Below the pieces are notes generated by a model. It ran no database searches. It worked only from the letters and a program-made list of their open reading frames with translations, and had not been told where the DNA came from. A stretch of DNA of 64,000 bases from GCA-2705445 sp002705445 (GTDB taxonomy: Bacteria; Pseudomonadota; Gammaproteobacteria; Poriferisulfidales; GCA-002705445): contig JBJKYB010000002.1 of NCBI GenBank assembly GCA_045561235.1, forward strand, positions 744,001 through 808,000, read 5' to 3'. A program made the translations under genes and the position numbers. Shown here one piece after another: positions 6,873 to 14,506 of the stretch (its first letter is position 1; the number at the start of each line of letters is the position of its first letter).

Positions 6873-7346
6873 ATGCCACATAAGTATGATATGGTTTTTA
6901 TTAGTCCCCTAGGGCCACTAGGTATAAAAGCTAAAGAAGAGAAAATCATAAAGTTAAAATTTGATACAAATATAACAGAAGTTAAACCAAAGACTTCTTT
7001 TTTAAAAGAGGTACACTATCAGTTAAATCTGTATTTTAATAATAAGCTAAGAAAATTTGATATCCCATATGTTATTCTTGCAACCGCATACCAAAAGAAT
7101 GTTCTTTTGGAAGTCAAAAAAATAAGTTTCGGTGATACGAAAACCTATTCTGATATTGCATCGAAAATACAAAGTCATGCGAGGCCTGTAGGAAACGCAT
7201 GCAGAAATAATCCAATACAGCTTTTAATTCCTTGTCACAGAGTTATTGGAAAAAATAATTTAGGTGGATTTTCTGGGGATGATATTAGGAAAAATGGCAA
7301 TATGTTTTTTATTAAAAAGAAATTATTAGAACTAGAAGATAATTAG
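6873..7346 (+). CDS. ogt: Methylated-DNA--protein-cysteine methyltransferase
   Basis: A suicide DNA repair protein that takes the alkyl group from O6-alkylguanine or O4-alkylthymine onto its own cysteine. The active site is IPCHRVIG with Cys121, preceded by the helix-turn-helix region TYSDIASKIQ and the arginine-finger region ARPVGNACRNNPIQLL, and followed by GGFSG. At 157 residues it has the Ogt-type layout without an Ada N-terminal domain. It starts five bases after rplS and probably shares that transcript. The usual ANGRNP segment is changed to GNACRNNP, which retains the arginine. Confidence 0.92.
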   Translation: MPHKYDMVFISPLGPLGIKAKEEKIIKLKFDTNITEVKPKTSFLKEVHYQLNLYFNNKLRKFDIPYVILATAYQKNVLLEVKKISFGDTKTYSDIASKIQSHARPVGNACRNNPIQLLIPCHRVIGKNNLGGFSGDDIRKNGNMFFIKKKLLELEDN

Positions 7347-7401
7347 AAATTTATATTTTATTAATTATTTTTGTTATATCATTGATTCATCACAACTTAA
7401 T

Positions 7402-8655
7402 ATGAACATGAAAAAGAGATTAGAGCAATATTCCATAGATGATCACAAAATTTCCCATGAAGACATTGATCCTGATGTATATAAAATATCTGAATCTCTA
7501 ATAAGTAATGGTTACCAAGCTTACTTAGTTGGTGGATGTATTAGAGATATTTTACTAGGTAGAAAGCCAAAAGATTTCGATATAGCAACTGATGCGAATC
7601 CATCAGAAATATGTAAGATATTTTCGCATGCAAAAATAATTGGAAGAAGATTTAAAATTGTACATGTATATATATCTGAAAAAAAATATTTTGAAGTTAC
7701 TACATTTAGATCTGATATTAAAAATAAAAGCTCTCAAAAAAAATTTCAAAAGACCCATGGCATGATAAGAAGAGATAATTTTTTTGGCAGCATAAGCCAA
7801 GATGCTTTTAGAAGAGACTTTACCGTAAATTCATTATATTTAGATTTAGATAGTAAAATATTACACGATTATGTTAATGGATTTGAGGATATAAAAGCAA
7901 AAAAACTAAAATTGATAAAAAAACCATCTATAAGCTACCAAGAAGATCCTGTTAGAATGCTTAGAGCTGTAAGATTTGAATCTAAATTAGATTTCAAATT
8001 AACAAGTGAATGTAAAGAGTCAATTATTAATATGTCGCATTTAATAAATAACGTTTCTCCTTATCGACTATTTGATGAGATTTTGAAAATTGTACATTCA
8101 GGTAAAGGCGAAAAAGGTTATAAAAAATTAAAAGAAATGAACCTATTTAAATACTTATTTCCTTTTACAAATAAAATTTTAAAAGATTTTTCTATTTATG
8201 ATGATTTTTTTATATGTGCTTTAAGAAACACAGATCAAAGAATTAGCGATGAGCTTCATGTTAATCCTTCATTTATTTATGCAGTTTTTTTGTGGCCTTA
8301 CTTTAAAGTCTTGGAGGATAAATATATAAATAATGAATCAAGAACGATAGATGATGTCTTTAGACATATAATTGAATCTCAAGGAAAATATATTGCTATT
8401 CCAGAGTTTTTTCAAAATACAATATTTACTATATGGTCCTTACAAAGTAGCTTCTTAAACTTGAGCAAAAGAAATATCTATTACTTAACAAATTTAGATA
8501 AATTTAGAGCGGCATATGATTTTTTTTATATAAGATCTCAAATTGATAATGATTTAAAGCCTTACGCTGATAAATGGTTTGATATACAAAAAAATGTTGA
8601 TAATAGAAATATAAATAAAAGAAAAAAATATAAAAAAAGTGGAAACAAAAGATAA
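7402..8655 (+). CDS. pcnB: Poly(A) polymerase I
   Basis: Adds 3' poly(A) tails that promote RNA decay. The class II nucleotidyltransferase head shows YLVGGCIRDILLGRKPKDFDIATDANP with GG44-45 and the metal-binding Asp58 and Asp60. RRFKIVHVY, RRDFTVNSLYLD and EDPVRMLRAVRFE follow. The N-terminal HKISHEDIDPDVYKI resembles E. coli PcnB rather than a CCA-adding enzyme, and the lysine-rich C-terminal tail is also typical. At 417 residues it is shorter than the E. coli enzyme. The final 17 bases overlap folK, the conserved neighbour in gammaproteobacteria. Confidence 0.9.
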   Translation: MNMKKRLEQYSIDDHKISHEDIDPDVYKISESLISNGYQAYLVGGCIRDILLGRKPKDFDIATDANPSEICKIFSHAKIIGRRFKIVHVYISEKKYFEVTTFRSDIKNKSSQKKFQKTHGMIRRDNFFGSISQDAFRRDFTVNSLYLDLDSKILHDYVNGFEDIKAKKLKLIKKPSISYQEDPVRMLRAVRFESKLDFKLTSECKESIINMSHLINNVSPYRLFDEILKIVHSGKGEKGYKKLKEMNLFKYLFPFTNKILKDFSIYDDFFICALRNTDQRISDELHVNPSFIYAVFLWPYFKVLEDKYINNESRTIDDVFRHIIESQGKYIAIPEFFQNTIFTIWSLQSSFLNLSKRNIYYLTNLDKFRAAYDFFYIRSQIDNDLKPYADKWFDIQKNVDNRNINKRKKYKKSGNKR

Positions 8656-9160
8656 TCATAAAGACTTATATATAGGTATTGGTAGTAATATGGGTAATCC
8701 TATTGAGAATATTAATACCGCGTTAAATATTCTTTCAAAATATAATTTTTTTTATAATAAAAATATTTCTAGCTTTTATGAAAGCCCTCCTATGGGGCCA
8801 GCCGATCAAAATAATTATATAAATGCTGCTGTTATGTTTAAAAGTAGCGAATCACCAGAAGATATATTAAAATTATTAAAAGAAATAGAGTCCTCTATGG
8901 GAAGAAAAAAAAGTAAAGATAAGTGGTCAGAAAGGATTATTGATTTAGATATAATTTTATATGGAGATATCGTACATTGCACAGATAAACTTACGATTCC
9001 TCATATGCTCGCTCATGAAAGAGCATTTGTGTTACTTCCAATCTTGGATATAAATCCTGATGTTTTTATACCAATGAAAGGGTTTGCAAAGAATTTAGTA
9101 AAAAGTTGTTTATACAAAGAAATAAAAAAACTTAAGAATAATGAAAGATCTAACGTCTAA
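8639..9160 (+). CDS. folK: 2-amino-4-hydroxy-6-hydroxymethyldihydropteridine diphosphokinase
   Basis: Transfers pyrophosphate from ATP to the hydroxymethyl-pterin in folate synthesis. Signatures are YIGIGSNMGNP at the N-terminus, FYESPPMGPADQNNYINAAV, the acidic metal site DLDIILYGD and IPHMLAHERAFVLLP. The protein has 173 residues. The start is GTG at 8639, inside the end of pcnB, because no later start keeps the first beta strand. Its stop overlaps the start of the deoxynucleoside kinase gene, so pcnB, folK and the kinase form one translationally linked string leading into the pantothenate genes. Confidence 0.94.
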   Translation: METKDNHKDLYIGIGSNMGNPIENINTALNILSKYNFFYNKNISSFYESPPMGPADQNNYINAAVMFKSSESPEDILKLLKEIESSMGRKKSKDKWSERIIDLDIILYGDIVHCTDKLTIPHMLAHERAFVLLPILDINPDVFIPMKGFAKNLVKSCLYKEIKKLKNNERSNV

Positions 9161-9797
9161 ATATATTGTTATAGAAGGCCCAATAGGGGTTGGTAAGACT
9201 AGCTTATCCAATAAATTGGCTTTAGAGTGGGATGCTGAACTTATTTTAGAAAATGTAGATGATAATCCTTTTTTAACAAAGTTTTATAAAAATCCAAGAG
9301 AAGTATCTTTGCAAACACAACTATATTTTTTATTAACGCGAACTAGACAAGTCCAAGGTTTTAAACAACAAGATATATTTTCAAAAGCAAGAGTTTCAGA
9401 TTTTATGTTGCAAAAAGATAGACTATTTGCGCAAGTAACGCTAAATAATGAAGAGTATGACTTATATGACCAACTATATTCATATATGACAGTTGATATA
9501 CCAACTCCTGATTTATTAATATATTTACAAGCCCCGGTTAACACTTTGATGAAAAGGATAAAAAAAAGAGGTAGAAGTTTTGAGAAATATATTAACTCTG
9601 AATATCTAGAAAGACTTAATTCAATGTATTTAAAATTTTTTAATAATTATAATGCCTCACCTTTGCTGATAGTTAACGCGGAAGATATCGATTTTGTAAA
9701 TAATGAGATTGACTATAAAAATCTTCTAGAAAAAATTTATTCGATAGACAAAGGAAAACATTACTTTAATCCATTAGCAAGTATTATCAATGAATAA
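9141..9797 (+). CDS. Deoxynucleoside kinase family protein
   Basis: A 218-residue P-loop kinase of the dNK family (deoxyadenosine, deoxyguanosine or deoxycytidine kinase type). It phosphorylates deoxynucleosides for salvage. The P-loop GPIGVGKTS is at 13-21, the substrate region is ENVDDNPFLTKFYKNP, and the lid KRIKKRGRSFEKYI carries the arginines. The sequence does not reveal the preferred base. Placement between folK and panB is common in gammaproteobacteria. It overlaps folK by 20 bases and panB by 8, so it is certainly part of the same transcript. Thymidylate kinase is excluded by the missing DRY-type motif. Confidence 0.85.
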   Translation: MKDLTSKYIVIEGPIGVGKTSLSNKLALEWDAELILENVDDNPFLTKFYKNPREVSLQTQLYFLLTRTRQVQGFKQQDIFSKARVSDFMLQKDRLFAQVTLNNEEYDLYDQLYSYMTVDIPTPDLLIYLQAPVNTLMKRIKKRGRSFEKYINSEYLERLNSMYLKFFNNYNASPLLIVNAEDIDFVNNEIDYKNLLEKIYSIDKGKHYFNPLASIINE

Positions 9798-10554
9798 GAT
9801 TAAAAAAAAACTTAATGCTTTTGTTGAAGAAGGCAATCAAATTGTTTGTGTGACATGTTACGATGCATCCTTTAGTAAGATTTTAGCAGATCAAAAAATT
9901 GATATTGTTCTTGTAGGTGATTCACTGGGTATGGTTATTCAGGGTGAAAACAATACTCATAAAGTAAAAATGGATGATATCTTATATCATGTTTCATGTG
10001 TTTCAAAAAATAAGACCAATTTTATTTTGATGTCTGACATGCCAAAAAATTCTTACGAAGATTGTAAATCAGCTTATTCAAATGCTAAAAAATTATTAGA
10101 TAATAACGTTGATATAGTAAAAATAGAATATCGAAAAGAGTATGATGAGATAATCAAAGACTTAGTTTTAAAATCAGTGCCTGTATGTGCTCACATCGGG
10201 TTATTACCGCAATATATATCAAAAAATGAAGACATCAGAATATATGGTAAAGATAAATCAGAAGGGGAAATAATACTTCAACAAGCAAACCATTTAGAAA
10301 AAATTGGAGTCGATTTAATTCTCTTGGAATGTGTAGATTTTGAATTATCTAAAAATATTACAAATTCTGTAAAGATACCTGTAATAGGTATTGGTTCAGG
10401 AGAATATTGTGATGGACAAGTCCAAGTGCTTTATGATTTGATTGGTATATCAAATAATCCCCCAAAGTTTGCCAAAGATTATTTAATAAATGGAAAAAAT
10501 ATCGAGGGAGCAATAAAAGATTTTCATAACTATGTTAAGTCTATAAAAAATTAA
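9790..10554 (+). CDS. panB: 3-methyl-2-oxobutanoate hydroxymethyltransferase
   Basis: The first committed step of pantothenate synthesis, transferring a hydroxymethyl group from methylene-tetrahydrofolate to ketoisovalerate. The TIM-barrel motifs are VTCYDASFSKILADQ, VLVGDSLGMVIQGE, CAHIGLLPQ and GIGSGEYCDGQVQVL. At 254 residues it is slightly short; several acidic and lysine-rich substitutions reflect the AT bias. It overlaps the kinase gene by eight bases and precedes panC by four, so panB, panC and probably panD are co-expressed. Confidence 0.95.
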   Translation: MNKIKKKLNAFVEEGNQIVCVTCYDASFSKILADQKIDIVLVGDSLGMVIQGENNTHKVKMDDILYHVSCVSKNKTNFILMSDMPKNSYEDCKSAYSNAKKLLDNNVDIVKIEYRKEYDEIIKDLVLKSVPVCAHIGLLPQYISKNEDIRIYGKDKSEGEIILQQANHLEKIGVDLILLECVDFELSKNITNSVKIPVIGIGSGEYCDGQVQVLYDLIGISNNPPKFAKDYLINGKNIEGAIKDFHNYVKSIKN

Positions 10555-10558
10555 ATTT

Positions 10559-11386
10559 ATGAAAATTTTTAAATCTGTTGAACAATTTATCAAATCAAAA
10601 ATAGAAATTAAATCTTTTGTCCCAACCATGGGAAATTTGCATAAAGGACATTTATCTTTAATTGATAAAGCAAAAAAAATTTCAGGACCTATTTGCGTAA
10701 CTATATATATAAATGAGGCACAATTTACAGAAAAAAATGATTTTGAAGAATATCCTATCTCATTAGAAAGTGATATCGATAATCTTAGATCAAAAGAAGT
10801 TGATTACTTACTAATACCAAAGAAAATAGACATAGAAAAATTTTCAAAGGCATTTAACAAAGAGGATGAGCCAAGAAATTTAACAACTGACTTATGTGGA
10901 AAATATAGGCCTGGCCATTTTTTCGCAGTAATTGATATTATCTACAGATTTTTACAAATAATTAACCCAAAAAATATTATTTTAGGTGAAAAAGATTTTC
11001 AGCAGTTACTTTGTGTTCAAGAACTCATAAGGATTACCAATAATAAAGTAAATATTATTTCCTCGCCAACCATTCGAACTGATGAGGGACTAGCATTAAG
11101 TTCAAGAAATGAACGACTTTCTGATGACGAAAAATTATTAGCTAATAACATCTACCAAACTCTTATTGCAGCTAAAAACCTTTTTAATAAAGGTTATTCT
11201 ATTGATGCCATTACCAAAGAAATATATGAAATATATAATACATCTTCTATCAAATTAGAATATTTTTCTATTAGGGATTTAAAAACATTGCAGCATACAT
11301 ATGATGATGATTTAATAGCTTTAATAGCAGTTTATATAGGTAAGATTAGACTTATTGACAATATAATTATAAGATCTCATCCATAG
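10559..11386 (+). CDS. panC: Pantoate--beta-alanine ligase (pantothenate synthetase)
   Basis: Joins pantoate and beta-alanine through a pantoyl adenylate to make pantothenate. The nucleotidyl transferase motif PTMGNLHKGHLSLI carries the HIGH-like histidines. LGEKDFQQLLCVQEL and RTDEGLALSSRNERLS are the other adenylate-binding blocks. The 275-residue length is normal. It follows panB after four bases. panD follows about 40 bases downstream, so all three pathway genes for pantothenate lie together except panE, which is not in this window. Confidence 0.96.
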   Translation: MKIFKSVEQFIKSKIEIKSFVPTMGNLHKGHLSLIDKAKKISGPICVTIYINEAQFTEKNDFEEYPISLESDIDNLRSKEVDYLLIPKKIDIEKFSKAFNKEDEPRNLTTDLCGKYRPGHFFAVIDIIYRFLQIINPKNIILGEKDFQQLLCVQELIRITNNKVNIISSPTIRTDEGLALSSRNERLSDDEKLLANNIYQTLIAAKNLFNKGYSIDAITKEIYEIYNTSSIKLEYFSIRDLKTLQHTYDDDLIALIAVYIGKIRLIDNIIIRSHP

Positions 11387-11426
11387 GTATTGATTACATG
11401 TTCTGTACTATTTACCAGGAATTTAA

Positions 11427-11807
11427 ATGAATTTAACTTTTCTAAAATCAAAATTACATGGAGCTCGAGTTACCCATTCTGAGTTAGAATACGATGGGTC
11501 ATGCGCTATAGATAGCAATATATTGGCACAAGCCTCAATTCATGAATATGAAAAAATTGATATATACAACATCACAAACGGAGAAAGGTTTTCTACTTAT
11601 ACAATATTAGCTCAACCAGGAAGTGGTATTATTTCTGTGAATGGAGCTGCGGCACATAAAGCTAAACCTGGAGACAAGCTTGTAATTTGCGCATATGTTG
11701 ATTTATCAGAAGATCAAATAAAAAAATTCAAACCTATACTAGTTTACCTAGATGATAATAATAAAATTATTAAAAAAACTGCTAGCATTGCAATGCAACT
11801 TGTATGA
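11427..11807 (+). CDS. panD: Aspartate 1-decarboxylase
   Basis: Makes beta-alanine from aspartate for PanC. It is a pyruvoyl enzyme that cleaves itself between Gly24 and Ser25; the site YDGSCAID is intact. Lys9, Arg and Tyr in HGARVTHSELEYDG and the NGAAAH loop are also present. At 126 residues it has the normal length. It belongs to the pan string, and pgi starts 19 bases after its stop. No PanM/PanZ maturation factor is visible nearby. Confidence 0.96.
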   Translation: MNLTFLKSKLHGARVTHSELEYDGSCAIDSNILAQASIHEYEKIDIYNITNGERFSTYTILAQPGSGIISVNGAAAHKAKPGDKLVICAYVDLSEDQIKKFKPILVYLDDNNKIIKKTASIAMQLV

Positions 11808-11826
11808 AGATTTTGCCAAATAATAA

Positions 11827-13422
11827 ATGAATAAAATTTTTTCAGAACAATTAAAAAAAATAAAAAAAGATACCTCAAGACTTAAAAAACTTTCAAAAAA
11901 CAAAAATGAAAATAAAAATTTCTGTATAGAAACAGAGAATATTTTTTTCGATTATTCAAGAAATATAATTGATGAGAAATCAGTTGAAAATCTATTAAAG
12001 CTAGCATCCTTAATAGATATTAAAAAAAATTATAAAAGATTAATATCTGGTCATATTTCTAATAAATCAGAAAATAGAAAAGTTCTTCATCCTGCAATGA
12101 GAAGTGCGCCATCTTTACTAGATAAAAATATAATTGAAGATATTAGAAAACATAAAGAAATTTTAAAAAAAATATCACAAGATGTAATTTCGGGTAAAAA
12201 TAAATCATTTAGTAACAAAAAATATACAGATGTTGTTTCTGTTGGAACAGGTGGTTCATTCTTTGGAATCAAAGCCACATATGAGGCGTTAAAAAATTAT
12301 AGTTCAAAAAATATTAAATTACATTTTATTTCTAATCTAGATTTTACTGAAAATAAGGATTTACTTAGTTCACTGGACCCCAATAAAACGTTGTTTATAA
12401 TTGTATCTAAGAGCTTTAGAACAATTGAAACATTAGAAAATATAAAAAAAATTAAATTTTGGTTAAAAGAATATTCGAAAAATTATAATGTAATGCAAAA
12501 TTTTTTAGCGGTTACTGAAAATGAATCTGAGGCAAAAAAACTTGGCATAAACCAAAGAAATATTATTAAGATTTGGGAATGGTTAGGAGGGAGATATTCA
12601 ATATGGTCAGGAGTAAGTATTGGGTTAATTATTGCTATTGGATACAATAATTTTTCTAAATTTTTATATGGTGCTCAAAAAGCAGACGAACATTTTTTTA
12701 AAAAGCAGTATAAAAATAACATACCTGTTATCATGGCACTTTTGTCTTTCTATTATTCAAATTATTTTGCAGCACAAAGTCATTTGATACTTCCCTATAA
12801 CTATAGACTACGATTTTTACATGACCATATTCAACAGCTTGAAATGGAAAGTAATGGGAAGTCAATTGACATGAATGGGAAAAAGATATCTAGTAAGGCT
12901 GGGAATATAGTTTGGGGTGGTTCGGGTAGTTGCTCACAACATTCTTTTTACCAATTACTTCATCAGGGTAATGTCTTTATACCTGCTGATTTTATAATCT
13001 CTAAAAAAACTGATTCAGGTAGTCAAGATAATCATGACATGTTGTTTTCAAATTTTTTAAGCCACATTAATATTCTAAATATTGGTTTTTCAATGTCAGA
13101 TGCTCAGAAGTTATACGTAGAAAAATTTGCAAATCAAGGTTTGCAAAGAGATCTTGTAGTTAAGAATTTGATGTTAGGAGGTAAAAAACCAACTAATGCA
13201 TTTTTACTAAAAAAATTATCACCAGAAGCATTGGGTGAATTATTAGCATACTATGAGCATAAAACGTATGTATTGGGTTTACTATATGGAATAAATTCAT
13301 TTGATCAGTGGGCAGTAGAAATTGGCAAAATAAAAGCAAAAGAAATATATAGAAATATAAAATTACTAAAAAATAAGAATAAGAAAATTAATAGTAAAAT
13401 ATTAAAAAAATATATCAGTTAG
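11827..13422 (+). CDS. pgi: Glucose-6-phosphate isomerase
   Basis: Interconverts glucose 6-phosphate and fructose 6-phosphate. The two sugar isomerase domains are evident from VGTGGSFFGIKATYEAL, FIIVSKSFRTIET, HDHIQQLEMESNGKS, DNHDMLFSNFL and EHKTYVLGLLYGINSFDQWAVEIGK. It has 531 residues. The block usually written WGEPGTNGQH reads WGGSGSCSQH, so the glutamate often cited as the general base is glycine; some proteobacterial enzymes also vary here, so this need not mean loss of activity. The protein is very lysine- and asparagine-rich. It converges with queG, overlapping it by eight bases. Confidence 0.93.
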   Translation: MNKIFSEQLKKIKKDTSRLKKLSKNKNENKNFCIETENIFFDYSRNIIDEKSVENLLKLASLIDIKKNYKRLISGHISNKSENRKVLHPAMRSAPSLLDKNIIEDIRKHKEILKKISQDVISGKNKSFSNKKYTDVVSVGTGGSFFGIKATYEALKNYSSKNIKLHFISNLDFTENKDLLSSLDPNKTLFIIVSKSFRTIETLENIKKIKFWLKEYSKNYNVMQNFLAVTENESEAKKLGINQRNIIKIWEWLGGRYSIWSGVSIGLIIAIGYNNFSKFLYGAQKADEHFFKKQYKNNIPVIMALLSFYYSNYFAAQSHLILPYNYRLRFLHDHIQQLEMESNGKSIDMNGKKISSKAGNIVWGGSGSCSQHSFYQLLHQGNVFIPADFIISKKTDSGSQDNHDMLFSNFLSHINILNIGFSMSDAQKLYVEKFANQGLQRDLVVKNLMLGGKKPTNAFLLKKLSPEALGELLAYYEHKTYVLGLLYGINSFDQWAVEIGKIKAKEIYRNIKLLKNKNKKINSKILKKYIS

Positions 13423-14470
13423 AACATTCCTGCTTTTCTATAGCCCAAGTAATATGTTCATTTAATATTGGATCATTTTGTTTTTGCTTTTTTTCTTTAA
13501 GAGCATTAATAGTATTAATGTTCTTTTCTGAATTCCCTAAACCTATAGCTATATTCCGCAACCATTGAAAATATGTAATTCTGTTGATCGGAGTATTTTT
13601 TGTATTTGATTTAAATTCTTGTTCTGACCATTTGAATAGGCTAATTAATGTTGGTGAATCAAGTTTATGTTTATGCGTGAATTCTTCAATTCTTGTTTCT
13701 GAGCTAAATCTATTCCACGGGCAAACTAATTGGCAGTCATCACATCCAAAAATTCTATTTCCAATATTATTTCTATATTTTTTTGGTATAGATCCTTTTA
13801 ACTCTATAGTAAGATAAGCGATACATTTCTTAGCATCTAACACGTTTGGAGCAATAATTGCTTTAGTTGGACAAACATCGATACATTGACTGCATTGACC
13901 GCAGAAATTCTCTGACTTTTTATCAACTTCAAAATCTATATTTGTATATATTTCACCAAGAAAAAAATATGAGCCACTCTTTTTATTTATAAGTAAAGTA
14001 TTTTTTCCAATCCAGCCCAAACCAGATTTTTGGCCAATCGCTTTTTCTAGGACTGGAGCGGAGTCAACAAATGCTCGGTATTTAAAATTATCAACTTCTT
14101 GATTTATTTTCTTAGCAATTTTGTGAAGTCTATTTCTCATTTCAGAATGATAATCTTTTCCTAAAGCATATCTGGAAATATAAGCTAAGTTTTTATTTTT
14201 TAATACACTTGATGAATCAACTGTATTATCTTGTAAATAGTTCATTCTGAAAGAAATTACTTTTACGGTTCCAGGCATTAACTTATCAGGTTGCGATCTT
14301 TTTAAACCATGTTTTTCCATGTAATACATTTCGCCATGAAATTTATTTTTAAGCCAGCTCAATAAATAGGCTTCATCTTCCTGAAGGTCTATATCAGAAA
14401 AGCCTACACCATCAAATCCAAGTTCTTCAGCCCATTCAATAATTTTATTTTTTAATAATTTATATTTCAT
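13415..14470 (-). CDS. queG: Epoxyqueuosine reductase
   Basis: Last step of queuosine synthesis, reducing epoxyqueuosine at tRNA position 34 with cobalamin and two [4Fe-4S] clusters. The cluster motifs CGQCSQCIDVCPTKAI and CDDCQLVCPWNRF are intact. The N-terminal part has GFDGVGFSDIDL, HGEMYYMEKHG and ALGKDYH, and KSGLGWIGKNTLLI follows. I start at ATG 14470, giving 351 residues and the normal N-terminus; the open frame continues upstream into asnO without homology. It is divergent from the amidotransferase gene with 36 bases between them. Cobalamin dependence could connect to the BtuB-like receptor at 46788-48659. Confidence 0.93.
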   Translation of the reverse strand: MKYKLLKNKIIEWAEELGFDGVGFSDIDLQEDEAYLLSWLKNKFHGEMYYMEKHGLKRSQPDKLMPGTVKVISFRMNYLQDNTVDSSSVLKNKNLAYISRYALGKDYHSEMRNRLHKIAKKINQEVDNFKYRAFVDSAPVLEKAIGQKSGLGWIGKNTLLINKKSGSYFFLGEIYTNIDFEVDKKSENFCGQCSQCIDVCPTKAIIAPNVLDAKKCIAYLTIELKGSIPKKYRNNIGNRIFGCDDCQLVCPWNRFSSETRIEEFTHKHKLDSPTLISLFKWSEQEFKSNTKNTPINRITYFQWLRNIAIGLGNSEKNINTINALKEKKQKQNDPILNEHITWAIEKQECSN

Positions 14471-14477
14471 TAAAGTC

Positions 14478-14500
14478 TTTTCAAATATTATTGTTATAAT
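14478..14500 (+). promoter_or_regulatory. Extended -10 promoter giving a leaderless amidotransferase mRNA
   Basis: TGTTATAAT is a perfect extended -10 element whose TATAAT is at 14495-14500. Counting seven bases puts the transcription start at 14507, exactly the A of the amidotransferase ATG. No -35 consensus and no ribosome binding site are present. Confidence 0.5.
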
Positions 14501-14506
14501 TATACA

